From positions 62,001-126,000 of the forward strand of contig JAUQWZ010000046.1 of the NCBI GenBank assembly GCA_030834905.1: a stretch of DNA of 64,000 nucleotides, given 5' to 3'. Below, piece after piece: positions 16,682-25,443 of this stretch. Position 1 is the stretch's first letter; every line of letters begins with the position of its first letter. Position numbers and translations under genes: made by a program. A model generated the notes under the pieces. It ran no database searches and had not been told where the DNA came from. It saw nothing but the letters and a program-made list of their open reading frames with translations. Source of the stretch: Aggregatilineales bacterium. Its GTDB lineage: Bacteria; Chloroflexota; Anaerolineae; Aggregatilineales; Phototrophicaceae.

Positions 16682-17698
16682 ATGATTCGTAAGCTTATGC
16701 TGCTCTTGATTCTCTCGGCGCTTTTGAGCCTGACCGGCGCAGCGCTCGCGCAGGAGAACACCGTCCTTGTTGACGGCTTGACGAACCCGCGAGGCATTGC
16801 CTACGATGCCAACGGCGCCCTTTACATCGCCGAAGCCGGTGTCGGCGGCAGTATCGAGGCGCAGGGACCCTTTGGACCGGTGCAGACCGGCTCCAGCAGC
16901 CGCGTTCTCGCGGTCGCGCCCGGCGGCGGCGATCCCGCCGTAATACTGGATGGCTTCAACAGCACCCAGGGTTTCAACGACTACGTCGGCGTACAGGCGG
17001 TTGTGGTAGATAACGCCACCATCTGGCTGGCGCTGGGCGACGGTCCCGCCAGCTTCACCTTCAACCGCGCGGTGATCGGCTTGGATCAGATTTCGCTGCG
17101 CACGCACACTTTCATTGACGCCTACACGCTCGAAGCTGAACTAAACCCCGACGGCGAAGACGTGACTTCCAACCCCAGCGACATTGCCGCCACCGGCGAT
17201 GGTCGGGTCTACATCATCGACACCAGCGGCAACAGCCTGCTCACCTGGACAGCCGCCGACGGCTTGCAGATGTTCCACGTCTGGGAAGACCTGCCCGTTC
17301 CGACTTCGGTCGCGCTCGATGCCGACGGCAATATCTACGTCGGCTTCCTGACCGCCTTCCCCTTCCCCGCATTCGGCGCGTTCATCGAGAAATGGTCACC
17401 CGATGGCGAGCTTCTGGAAACCTTTGACGGCTTGACGGCAGTGACCGACGTGGCAGTGGATGCGGCGGGAACCGTCTACGCGGTGCAGTTGGCGAACGGC
17501 TTTGGCGATAACGGCTGGAATCCAAATTCCGGCAGCGTCGTCTCCGTCTCGGCGGACGGCGTCACGCCGATTGCCGAAGGACTCAGCTTCCCCTACGCGA
17601 TGGCGTTCGCGCCCGATGGCAGCATCTCGGTGACGATCAACTCGTCGTTCAGCCCGGCTGGCAGCGGACAGATTCTCAGCATCCCCGCCGGTACGTAA
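16682..17698 (+). CDS. ScyD/ScyE-family secreted beta-propeller protein
   Basis: 338 residues. A signal peptide (about 1-23, ending ALAQ) precedes NHL-like beta-propeller blades, with the family opening LTNPRGIAYDANGALYIAEAG and later copies of the same blade signature (VALDADGNIYVGF, VAVDAAGTVYAVQ, MAFAPDGSISVT). ScyD/ScyE proteins were first described beside scytonemin genes in cyanobacteria; in other phyla the family is widespread and has no established role. GAGGAG lies five bases before the start. It is divergent from the sugar importer, with a 192-bp AT-rich intergenic region that must hold both promoters. Confidence 0.82.
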   Translation: MIRKLMLLLILSALLSLTGAALAQENTVLVDGLTNPRGIAYDANGALYIAEAGVGGSIEAQGPFGPVQTGSSSRVLAVAPGGGDPAVILDGFNSTQGFNDYVGVQAVVVDNATIWLALGDGPASFTFNRAVIGLDQISLRTHTFIDAYTLEAELNPDGEDVTSNPSDIAATGDGRVYIIDTSGNSLLTWTAADGLQMFHVWEDLPVPTSVALDADGNIYVGFLTAFPFPAFGAFIEKWSPDGELLETFDGLTAVTDVAVDAAGTVYAVQLANGFGDNGWNPNSGSVVSVSADGVTPIAEGLSFPYAMAFAPDGSISVTINSSFSPAGSGQILSIPAGT

Positions 17699-17721
17699 AT
17701 TACAGACATAAGCAGCACTGT

Positions 17722-17746
17722 AGGGGCGAGCCGGTGGCTCGTCCCT
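17722..17746 (+). repeat. Hairpin of the AGGGGCG repeat family
   Basis: AGGGGCGAGCC pairs with GGCTCGTCCCT around GGT, with one G-U pair. It is preceded by GT as in the copies at 1670 and 39069. It lies between convergent genes and may act as a shared terminator. Confidence 0.6.
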
Positions 17747-17752
17747 CTGCGG

Positions 17753-19321
17753 TTAAATCTTTCTCCTGCTCACGTCCTTCAGCACCGCCGCCGCCGCGTT
17801 ACGCCCGGATGCGCCCATGATGCCCCCGCCCGGATGCGTGCTCGCGCCCGTCAGATACAGCCCCTTCAGCGGACCACGATAGCTGCTCATCGTCAGCGCC
17901 GGACGCAGCAGAAACATCTGGTCAATCGACATATCGAGGTGCATCACGTTGCCCCGATACAGCCCCAGTTCGCGCTCCAGATACAGCGGTGTCTCCACCA
18001 GCCAGCCGATAATTTTATCGGGCGTCATGTTTGGCGCGTATCGCCGCAGCACCTCAAACATCCGGTGTGCCTCGCGCTCGCCAATGTCATCCCACGATTC
18101 GCCGCTGGTCAGTTCGTAGGGATAATACTGCCCCCACAGGAACAGGACGTGCTTGCCCGGCGGCGCAAGCGTGGCATCCACCGCGCTCCACGTCATGGCG
18201 ATCAGCCCCGGTTCGCTCGACGGTCGCCCCGCCAGATAATCGGCATACGCCCGTTCAAGATAGCCGAGGTCGGGACAGATGAACTGCATGGCGGTGTGGT
18301 GCAGCCCGATTCCGCCTTCCGGCGTCGGCGCGGCGCTGTAGTTCGGCAGTTCGTCCACCGCGCAGCGCACGACCATACCAAAGCCGTTGCCAATGCGAGA
18401 CTTCTCGATCAGGTCGCGGGCTTTGGGCGGCGTATGATCACCCAGCAGCCGCAGCGTCGTGTGGATATGCGCGCCGCTGACCACCGCCCGGCTTGCCGTG
18501 TGGCGCTCGCCCGTTTCTGTCTCCGCGCCGAACACCCTGCCATGTTCTACCAGCAGCCGTCTGACCGGGCTGTTGGTTAAAACACTGCCGCCGTGTGCTT
18601 CGATCATCCGCGCCAGCGCCTGCGTCAGCATTCCCGAACCGCCGCGCGGGCGCTTCATGCCGCTGACGTGGTACATCGGCTGCCAGAGCGCGAACGGCGC
18701 GGAAAACGGCTCGGTCGGCGGCGGACCGCTTTGCGCCGCCATCCAGCCGATGAGCGCCGGTACATGGGTGCCGCTGAACGACTGGCGCAAAAGCTGCCCG
18801 TAGCCGCGAATGATGTCGTTGATATCGTCCATTCCCCGGCGGCTGAAGCCGTAGCGGAACACGAGGTAGCGCCCCAGATTCAGCGGCGTCGGCGCGTGTA
18901 AGAACGCCTGCGCCACGCCTTCCGCCGTCGGCAGCCAGTGTTCGATAAACGCGCGATAAGCGTCGGCATCCTGCGGCGAAACGGCGGCGATGCTCTCGCA
19001 GGTCTGGTCGAGGCTCTTGTAGACGGTGAAGCTCTTGCCATCGGGGAACGGCGCGAAGAACAGCGGATCGAGATCGAGATAGTCCAGCCCATAATCGGTC
19101 AGCCTGAGGTCGGACACGATGGGCGTATGGTGGATCAGGATGTGCGCCGAGCCGCCGAGGTCAAACTGGTAGCCGGGGATGATCTCTTCGGTGACTACCG
19201 CGCCGCCCGCCTTGTGACGACGCTCCAGCACCAGCACCCTGTAGCCCGCCTGAGCGATATACGCCGCGCACACCAGCGCGTTGTGTCCCGCGCCGACAAT
19301 CAGAACGTCGCAGTCTGCCAT
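17753..19321 (-). CDS. FAD-dependent oxidoreductase, phytoene-desaturase-like (PYROXD2-like)
   Basis: 522 residues from the ATG at 19321 (weak AAAGG upstream). The open frame continues upstream only through the hairpin repeats at 19332-19396. The N-terminus has the dinucleotide-binding fold LIVGAGHNALVCAAYIAQAGYRVLVLERR split around GAGHNA, then GGAVVTEEIIPGYQFDLGGS of the amine-oxidase/phytoene-desaturase superfamily. The C-terminus has the flavin-contacting LTGASTHPGGGIMGASGRNAA. The sequence is nearer to PYROXD2/CrtI-like dehydrogenases than to CrtI itself, encoded at 22531-24057. It could act on carotenoids or another polyene; the substrate is not known. Confidence 0.82.
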   Translation of the reverse strand: MADCDVLIVGAGHNALVCAAYIAQAGYRVLVLERRHKAGGAVVTEEIIPGYQFDLGGSAHILIHHTPIVSDLRLTDYGLDYLDLDPLFFAPFPDGKSFTVYKSLDQTCESIAAVSPQDADAYRAFIEHWLPTAEGVAQAFLHAPTPLNLGRYLVFRYGFSRRGMDDINDIIRGYGQLLRQSFSGTHVPALIGWMAAQSGPPPTEPFSAPFALWQPMYHVSGMKRPRGGSGMLTQALARMIEAHGGSVLTNSPVRRLLVEHGRVFGAETETGERHTASRAVVSGAHIHTTLRLLGDHTPPKARDLIEKSRIGNGFGMVVRCAVDELPNYSAAPTPEGGIGLHHTAMQFICPDLGYLERAYADYLAGRPSSEPGLIAMTWSAVDATLAPPGKHVLFLWGQYYPYELTSGESWDDIGEREAHRMFEVLRRYAPNMTPDKIIGWLVETPLYLERELGLYRGNVMHLDMSIDQMFLLRPALTMSSYRGPLKGLYLTGASTHPGGGIMGASGRNAAAAVLKDVSRRKI

Positions 19322-19331
19322 GAAAACCTTT

Positions 19332-19396
19332 AGTAGGGACACGACAATGTCGTGTCCGGTTCCTAATGCTCGGACACGACGGTGTCGTGTCCCTAC
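19332..19396 (+). repeat. Pair of GGACACGAC hairpins
   Basis: Two stem-loops, 19337-19357 and 19372-19392, each have a 9-bp GGACACGAC / GTCGTGTCC stem with loops AAT and GGT. The outer ends are GTAGGGAC and GTCCCTAC, so the 65-bp unit is itself an inverted repeat of two hairpins. Confidence 0.85.
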
Positions 19397-19424
19397 TTTC
19401 AACTTGCCACTTTCAACTTTTGAC

Positions 19425-20372
19425 TCATGACTCATCTCTCAACGCGGCTGACGCTTCATCCAGCCGCGCGACCTCGTCGTCGGTCAGACGCCAGCCAAGC
19501 GCGCCCGCGTTGTGTTCCATCTGGCGGGCGTTTTTCGCGCCGGGTATCGGCAGCGTGCCCTTACACAGCGTCCAGTTGAGCGCCACCTGCGCCGGACTTT
19601 TGCCGTCGCGTGCCTCGCCAATCGCCGTCAGCGCCTCGATCAGCGGTGGCAGCTTCGGCAGCAGCCTGCGAAACTGCCGCCCCCGCGAGCCAGAGGGCGG
19701 GTTTTCAACACTGTACTTGCCGGTCAGCAAGCCCATGCCGAGGGGACTATACGCAATGATCCGAACGCCGTGCTCACGACACGCCTGCATCGTGCCGTCG
19801 CGCTCGATCTCGCGGTTGATCAGGCTGTATTCGACCTGATTGCTGGCAAGCGGATAGCCGCGCCGTTCCAGCGCGTGATGGCTGCGAATCGTCTGCTCGC
19901 GGTTGAAATTGGAAACGCCCGCCGCGCGGATCAGCCCGGCATCGAGTGCGTTCGCCAGCCATGCCGCCGTCACTTCGGCGGGTGTCAGCAGCATTGGAGC
20001 GTGAATCTGGTACAGATCGACCTGTGTCATACTGAGCCGTTTCAGGCTGCCGCGCAGGGCGCTTAAGAACTGCCTGGCGGTCAACCGCCACGGCGCTGGA
20101 AAGAATTTGGTCGCCACATACACCGGCTGCCCGCTTTCGCGGATAAACTGACCGAGCAGCCGCTCTGACGTGCCGAAGCCGTAGATTTCCGCCGTGTCGA
20201 ACAAGGTCACGCCCGACTGCATAGAGGCGTTGAACGCCTCGCGCACGTCGCTCTCGCTGTAATTGCTGCCAAAGCCCCATACCAACTTATCGCCCCACGC
20301 CCACGTGCCCGTACCTATCTCGATCTCGGCGGGAATGAGGTGGCTAGCCGATTCCTGTTCCACAGCATCCAT
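19425..20372 (-). CDS. Aldo/keto reductase
   Basis: 315 residues from the ATG at 20372, which has AGGA four bases upstream. NADPH-dependent TIM-barrel oxidoreductase; the catalytic tetrad is visible as FDTAEIYG (Asp, Tyr), VATKF (Lys) and QIHAP (His). The coenzyme-binding end has PIPGAKNARQMEHNAGALGW. It reduces aldehydes or ketones; the family is too broad to name a substrate. It lies in a run of leftward redox genes (FAD oxidoreductase, lactate dehydrogenase, carotenoid genes), but hairpin repeats separate it from both neighbours, so co-transcription is uncertain. Confidence 0.92.
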   Translation of the reverse strand: MDAVEQESASHLIPAEIEIGTGTWAWGDKLVWGFGSNYSESDVREAFNASMQSGVTLFDTAEIYGFGTSERLLGQFIRESGQPVYVATKFFPAPWRLTARQFLSALRGSLKRLSMTQVDLYQIHAPMLLTPAEVTAAWLANALDAGLIRAAGVSNFNREQTIRSHHALERRGYPLASNQVEYSLINREIERDGTMQACREHGVRIIAYSPLGMGLLTGKYSVENPPSGSRGRQFRRLLPKLPPLIEALTAIGEARDGKSPAQVALNWTLCKGTLPIPGAKNARQMEHNAGALGWRLTDDEVARLDEASAALRDES

Positions 20373-20426
20373 TCCTGTTCTGTTCAAAGTGCTGAGAAAA
20401 AGAAGTAGCAAGCGAAAAGTTGAAAG

Positions 20427-20455
20427 TAGGGACACGACAGTGTCGTGTCCCTACA
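20427..20455 (+). repeat. GGACACGAC-family hairpin
   Basis: GTAGGGACACGAC and GTCGTGTCCCTAC form a perfect 13-bp stem with loop AGT. It lies between the aldo/keto reductase start and the lactate dehydrogenase stop. It is flanked by short runs of ACTTTCAACTT and its complement. Confidence 0.85.
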
Positions 20456-20504
20456 GCTTTAGACTTTCAACTTACCAGTTTCAACTCAATACTTCTCTTC
20501 CCCG

Positions 20505-21449
20505 TCACTTCTGTTTCAGACTGTCAATCGCGCTTTTGACGATACCAGCGCTGACGCCCAGCTTGCGCGTCTCTTCTTCGCTCAGAGTCACCGGCAGCAC
20601 ATCGCCCACGCCGCTGCCCTGCACCATACGCGGCATCGAAATCGTCACGTCCTGTACGCCGACGACCTCGTCTACTGGCGCGCAGACCGTCATGATCGAG
20701 CGCTGGTCATGCGTGATTACGTCCACGATCCGCGCCAGCGCGCTGCCGATCCCGTAGTAGGTCGCGCCCTTGCCTTCGATGATGTGATAGGCAGCGTGGC
20801 GAACGCCGTGATCAATTTGCTGGCGCCCTTCCTCGTTCAGCGCCACGCCGCTGCGCTTCAGGAACGCATCCAGCGGAATGCCACCCACGCCAACAATCGA
20901 CCACGTCAGCACTTCCGAGTCGCCATGTTCGCCCAGCACATAAGCGTGAATGTGGTACGAATCGACGCCAAGCCGCTGACTGAGCAGGACTCGGAAACGG
21001 GCGGTATCAAGCGTCGTGCCGCTGCCCAGCACGCGGTGTTTGGGCATTCCCATCTCGACGGCGATCTGCGCCGTCAGATGCGTCATCACATCTACCGGGT
21101 TAGTCGCCACGACGATCACGCAGTTGGGCGCGTTCTCGATGATCAGCGGGATCACTTCACGGAAGACACCGGCATTGCGGCTGAGCAGTTCCAGCCGCGT
21201 TTCGCCCGGCTTCTGGTTGACTCCCGCCGCCATGATCACCACCTGACAGCCTGCCAGGTCTTTGTACGTTCCCTCATGGACGTGCATCGGCTCGGCGAAC
21301 GGTACGGCGTGAAAAATATCGTCTGCCTCAGCTTCGGCGCGTTTCTCGTTCTTATCCACCAGGATAATTTCTCGCCCGATACCCTGCATCACCAGCGCAT
21401 ACGCCGCCGTCGCGCCGACCAGCCCCGCGCCCACAACGCCAATTTTCAT
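20505..21449 (-). CDS. ldh: L-lactate dehydrogenase
   Basis: 314 residues. NAD binding at GAGLVG (7-12). Family residues: catalytic H175 in GEHGDS, D148 and substrate-binding R151 in DTARFR, mobile-loop R85 in PGETRL. Residue 79 is Gln (VNQKPG), the lactate-type residue, while malate dehydrogenases have Arg there. The enzyme interconverts pyruvate and lactate with NADH in the cytoplasm. The start has GGGGGAG close upstream. The crtI-crtB pair upstream on the same strand is separated by about 130 bases. Confidence 0.93.
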   Translation of the reverse strand: MKIGVVGAGLVGATAAYALVMQGIGREIILVDKNEKRAEAEADDIFHAVPFAEPMHVHEGTYKDLAGCQVVIMAAGVNQKPGETRLELLSRNAGVFREVIPLIIENAPNCVIVVATNPVDVMTHLTAQIAVEMGMPKHRVLGSGTTLDTARFRVLLSQRLGVDSYHIHAYVLGEHGDSEVLTWSIVGVGGIPLDAFLKRSGVALNEEGRQQIDHGVRHAAYHIIEGKGATYYGIGSALARIVDVITHDQRSIMTVCAPVDEVVGVQDVTISMPRMVQGSGVGDVLPVTLSEEETRKLGVSAGIVKSAIDSLKQK

Positions 21450-21577
21450 CCGCTCCCCCTTTTACGCTCCGCCCACGCGCCTCCTCATTCTAGCGATTTT
21501 CGTTCCTCAAACCCAACGCCCACTTGCCGCTTTTCTTGACTTCCCTTACTTTTCTTACTTTCTTTACTGCTTCTACA

Positions 21578-22531
21578 TCAGTTTGCATTCCGGCTGCGCC
21601 ACCAGATGCCCGGCAGCCGCCGCGCCTTGCCAGCGGCGCTCACGTAGGCGCGTCCGGCGAATACATCGTAATGACGGCGCTCGATATCGGTCAATATCGC
21701 CGCGTACAGGTCGGCGGCGGCGGCGATGGCGAAGCGCCCTTCGGGGTTCAGCAGTCCGAGTCCGCGTCTGCCTTCAGCGTATAACTGGCGCGTGCGTTCC
21801 ACCTGGAAGCGCATGAACGCCTGCCAGCGCGAGTCGCTGCGCCCGTCAGCGATATCGGCTTCGCTCAAGCCGAAGGCGGCGAGTTCATCCAGCGGCAGGT
21901 ACAGCCGCCCGGCGCGCCAGTCTTCGGCAACGTCGCGCAGGATGTTGGTCATCTGAAGCGCCACCCCCAGCTTGACGGCGTAGGGCAGTGCCTGCTCGCC
22001 CGCGAAGCCGATGATGTGCATCGCCATCAGCCCCACCGTCGAAGCGACGCCGTAGGCATACGCCGCCAGATCGTCAAAGGTGGCGCAGCGTGTCGGCGTC
22101 AGATCACGGGCGACGCCATCGATCAACTGCTCGGCATAACCGTTGGGAATACCGAAGCACATGCGCGTATCCGCCCATGCCAGCGCCACATGCTCGTGCA
22201 GCGGTGGATGTGGATGCAGCGCCAACTGCCGCCACTGCTCCAGCCGCGCCCGCCGATTCGCGCGCGCGATGTTGGTGTCCACCAGATTATCAGTGACGCG
22301 GCAGAAGGCGTACAGCGCCCGAACGGCGCGCCGCTTATCGCGCGGCAGCAGGCTGGACGCCGTATAAAATGTCAGGCTGTGCTGGCGGATAATCCCCTCG
22401 CAGGAACGGTACGCCGCGTCCAGCGCGACCGCGTCCGGGTTCATATGGTGCGGCTCTACCGGACTATGGTTTTGTAAGGCGGCACGCGCCAGATCCAGCA
22501 GCGTGATTTCCCAGGTTGGCTGTGCTTGCAT
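21578..22531 (-). CDS. crtB: Phytoene/squalene synthase family protein, CrtB-like
   Basis: 317 residues. Condenses two prenyl diphosphates head to head; with CrtI beside it, phytoene synthesis from geranylgeranyl diphosphate is most likely. The first Asp-rich motif reads CRVTDNLVD (a variant of DDxxD) and the second is QMTNILRDVAEDWRAGR followed by LYLP. The start codon overlaps the crtI stop (TGATG), so the pair is translationally coupled. An extended N-terminus (about 1-35) is not part of the conserved fold. Confidence 0.9.
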   Translation of the reverse strand: MQAQPTWEITLLDLARAALQNHSPVEPHHMNPDAVALDAAYRSCEGIIRQHSLTFYTASSLLPRDKRRAVRALYAFCRVTDNLVDTNIARANRRARLEQWRQLALHPHPPLHEHVALAWADTRMCFGIPNGYAEQLIDGVARDLTPTRCATFDDLAAYAYGVASTVGLMAMHIIGFAGEQALPYAVKLGVALQMTNILRDVAEDWRAGRLYLPLDELAAFGLSEADIADGRSDSRWQAFMRFQVERTRQLYAEGRRGLGLLNPEGRFAIAAAADLYAAILTDIERRHYDVFAGRAYVSAAGKARRLPGIWWRSRNAN

Positions 22532-24057
22532 CAGGCAGTCTCAGGCGAACGGTAAACATCAGGTTCAACTTCGCTGATCAGGTTCTCGACAATGATGGAC
22601 GATGACAGCACGCCGGGCAAGCCCGCGCCCGGATGCGTGCCCGCGCCGACGAAATACAGGTTGTCGAAATCTTCGGCGCGATTATGCGGGCGAAACCACG
22701 CCGATTGTGTGAGGATCGGCTGGATGGAAAATGCCGACCCCTGATAGCTGTTGAGCGTGTTTTGGAAGTGCAGCGGATCAATCGTATGCTCGACCACCAG
22801 GTTCGCCTGAAGATCGGGCAGGTAGTTGGCTTCCAGAAACTGCATAATGGCGTCACGGTACGGCTTGGCTGCTGTCGTCCAGTCGATATCCGCGCCAAGA
22901 TTCGGCACTGGCGACAGCACGTAGAACGATTCGCAGCCTTCGGGTGCCAGGGACGGATCGGTCAGCGTCGGCATGTGCAGGTACAGCGAGAAATCATCCG
23001 CCAGCACCTTCCGGTTGAAGATATCGTTCAGCAGTTCCTTGTAGCGCTCGCTGAGGATGATGTTATGGTGCGCCAGCCTGCCATCATCACGATACAGCCG
23101 CTTCGTCCCGAAATAGATGACGAACAGCGACATGCTGTGCTTCATACGTTCGATTCGACGGCGGCTGTATTTGCGCCGGAAGCGTTCGGGAATCAGGCTG
23201 CGATAGGTATACGACACGTCGGCATTCGAGACGAGATGATCGGCGTGAAATATCCTGCCGTCTTTGAGCCGTATGCCGGTGACGTGGTGCTTTTCCCGGC
23301 GGCGTTCCTCGACCAGAATTTCGTCCGTCTCGGCGTTCAGGTGAATAGTGCCGCCCAGTTCCTCGAACAGCCGCCCCATCGCCCGCACAATCGAGCCAGT
23401 GCCGCCGAGCGCGTAGTGAATGCCCCACTCGCGTTCCAGATAGTGGATCATGGCGTAGATCGACGGCGCATCAAACGGATTGCCGCCGATCAACAGCGGA
23501 TGAAACGAGAAGCAGCGGCGCAGAAATTCATCCTGCACAAACTGCGAAGCGTAGCGGTAGACGCTTAGATAGCTCTGCATCCTGATCAGATCGGGCGCGA
23601 CCCTGAGCATATCGCTGAAGTGCAGAAACGGCTTATCCGCCAGCTCGACAAAGCCCTTCTGGAAGATGGCTTCGGTCGTACCCATGAATTTGAGATAACC
23701 CGCTTTGTCGGCGGGATTCCACCTGTCAATCTGGTTGAGGATGAACGACTCGTCACCGTTGTAATCGAAAGCTTTGCCTTCGTGGTTGAAGATGCGATAA
23801 AACGGGTCGCAGGGGACGATCTCGAAGTAGTCGTCGCGCTTGCGTCCTGCCGCCGCCCACAGATCGTCAAACATGAACGGCGCGGTGATCACGGTTGGAC
23901 CGCCGTCGAATTTAAACCCATCAATTTCGTAAGCATAGGCTCGCCCGCCCAGCTTGTCGCGCTTCTCAAACAGCTCGACATCGTGACCGCGCGCAGCGAG
24001 GCGAATAGCAGCGCCCAACCCGCCAAAGCCGCTGCCAATAATGAGGATACGAGCCAT
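22531..24057 (-). CDS. crtI: Phytoene desaturase, CrtI type
   Basis: 508 residues. FAD-dependent desaturase: ILIIGSGFGGLGAAIRLAARG at the N-terminus split around GSGFGG, FEKRDKLGGRA, and the C-terminal signature VGAGTHPGAGLPGVLSSS. It introduces double bonds into phytoene to make coloured carotenoids (lycopene or neurosporene) at the membrane. First gene of a two-gene operon with crtB. No cyclase or ketolase gene is adjacent, so the end product cannot be read from this window. Confidence 0.93.
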   Translation of the reverse strand: MARILIIGSGFGGLGAAIRLAARGHDVELFEKRDKLGGRAYAYEIDGFKFDGGPTVITAPFMFDDLWAAAGRKRDDYFEIVPCDPFYRIFNHEGKAFDYNGDESFILNQIDRWNPADKAGYLKFMGTTEAIFQKGFVELADKPFLHFSDMLRVAPDLIRMQSYLSVYRYASQFVQDEFLRRCFSFHPLLIGGNPFDAPSIYAMIHYLEREWGIHYALGGTGSIVRAMGRLFEELGGTIHLNAETDEILVEERRREKHHVTGIRLKDGRIFHADHLVSNADVSYTYRSLIPERFRRKYSRRRIERMKHSMSLFVIYFGTKRLYRDDGRLAHHNIILSERYKELLNDIFNRKVLADDFSLYLHMPTLTDPSLAPEGCESFYVLSPVPNLGADIDWTTAAKPYRDAIMQFLEANYLPDLQANLVVEHTIDPLHFQNTLNSYQGSAFSIQPILTQSAWFRPHNRAEDFDNLYFVGAGTHPGAGLPGVLSSSIIVENLISEVEPDVYRSPETA

Positions 24058-24293
24058 CCAACACTCCCTGGATGAAATTAACGCTGTAGAACCAGGATGA
24101 TTAAGGCATCAGAGCCTGAGAAACAGTTGAGATCCGCATCATTCTAGCTTAAATAAATCGCGCCGGGGATGTTTTCCTGCGCCCCGCAGCCGAAATCACC
24201 CTGTCGATTTTCGGGCGTCCATTCTATGCTAGTATCGTAGGGGCGGCTGCCAGGTCGCCTCAGGTTATCTTCTGATCCGTTTTGAGGAACTGG

Positions 24294-25286
24294 ATGTTGT
24301 CGAAACGTATTCCGCTGGTTCTATGGCTGTGTCTGATCGGATGCACATTTAGCCTCTCACTTTTGCCCCTGCTGGCGCAGGATGAAGCGCCACCCACTGA
24401 CGGAACCGACGGCGGCATGGACCCGGTCACCACACCCGCGCCGCTGCCGACGCGGATGCCGCGCCCGGCTGTCTATCTGATCGCCGAGGATGGCGGCGTG
24501 GCGCTGCACTTCTACTTTCAGGTGCTGCGACAGGGCGAAACCCAACTGGCGCGGGTGGTTGGCGACGATATCGCCAGCGTGCGCGCTCGGTGGCTTGACC
24601 GGCTGATTGATTTTTACCCGATGGACGATGGCTTCTACGGCTTGCTGGCGGCAGGTATGGAGACGCCCACTGGACGCAGCACCGCCCTCGACGTATTCGT
24701 CACTCGCGCTGATGGCTCGCGCGTCACGCTCAATACCACCGTCGAGATCGTGCTGGGCGGCTTCATCCGCCAGTCGGTGACCATTCCAGCGGATAAGGGC
24801 TTTCTGCTCGAACCCGAAACCGAGCGCAACGAGCTGGCGCGGCTGGAAAGCGTCTTCACAACCAGCACGCCCGAACGCCTGTGGGATGAAACCGGCTTCC
24901 AGATGCCGATTTTGGCGGCGCTCACCTCGCCATTCGGGGCGTTCCGCAGCTTCAATGGGACGCTCAATACCCGGCACACCGGCTGGGATATTCGCACGAC
25001 GCTCGGCAATCCGGTGATGGCTTCGGCTGCCGGGCGCGTCGTTTACAGCGGACATCAGGAGATACGCGGCAATTACGTCGTCATCGATCATGGCTACGGC
25101 GTGTATTCCGGCTACGCCCATTTCAGTACCACCCACGTCACGCGCGGGCAGTTGGTTGAAAAGGGGCAGGTTCTCGGCACAACCGGCAGCACCGGGCGCA
25201 CCAGCGGACCGCACTTTCACTGGGAAATGGCGGTCAACGGCAGTTGGGTGGACTGCGTGCAGTTCCTGGAATTATGGCAGCCGTGA
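24294..25286 (+). CDS. Secreted M23 family metallopeptidase
   Basis: 330 residues from the ATG at 24294, which follows GAGGA by six bases; the in-frame TTG at 24282 overlaps that site. A signal peptide (about 1-30) precedes a Pro/Thr-rich linker, a beta-rich domain (about 55-200) and the M23 peptidase domain, with HTGWD as first zinc motif and HFHWE as second. It should cleave peptidoglycan cross-bridges outside the membrane. It has no LysM module, unlike the peptidase at 386-1642. recF follows 157 bases downstream. Confidence 0.88.
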   Translation: MLSKRIPLVLWLCLIGCTFSLSLLPLLAQDEAPPTDGTDGGMDPVTTPAPLPTRMPRPAVYLIAEDGGVALHFYFQVLRQGETQLARVVGDDIASVRARWLDRLIDFYPMDDGFYGLLAAGMETPTGRSTALDVFVTRADGSRVTLNTTVEIVLGGFIRQSVTIPADKGFLLEPETERNELARLESVFTTSTPERLWDETGFQMPILAALTSPFGAFRSFNGTLNTRHTGWDIRTTLGNPVMASAAGRVVYSGHQEIRGNYVVIDHGYGVYSGYAHFSTTHVTRGQLVEKGQVLGTTGSTGRTSGPHFHWEMAVNGSWVDCVQFLELWQP

Positions 25287-25443
25287 GGAATAGGAGTGAG
25301 TAAGAGAAGGTAAAAAAAGTAGAAGGACAGAGCAAAGGACTGGGCACTGCATGTAGAAGATTCGCCTCAGATCTGCTAAAATTCACCCTATATGGACACT
25401 TTTTGGGCAGCCATAAGACTGCCTCTGTTCGTCTTGCGCTGCC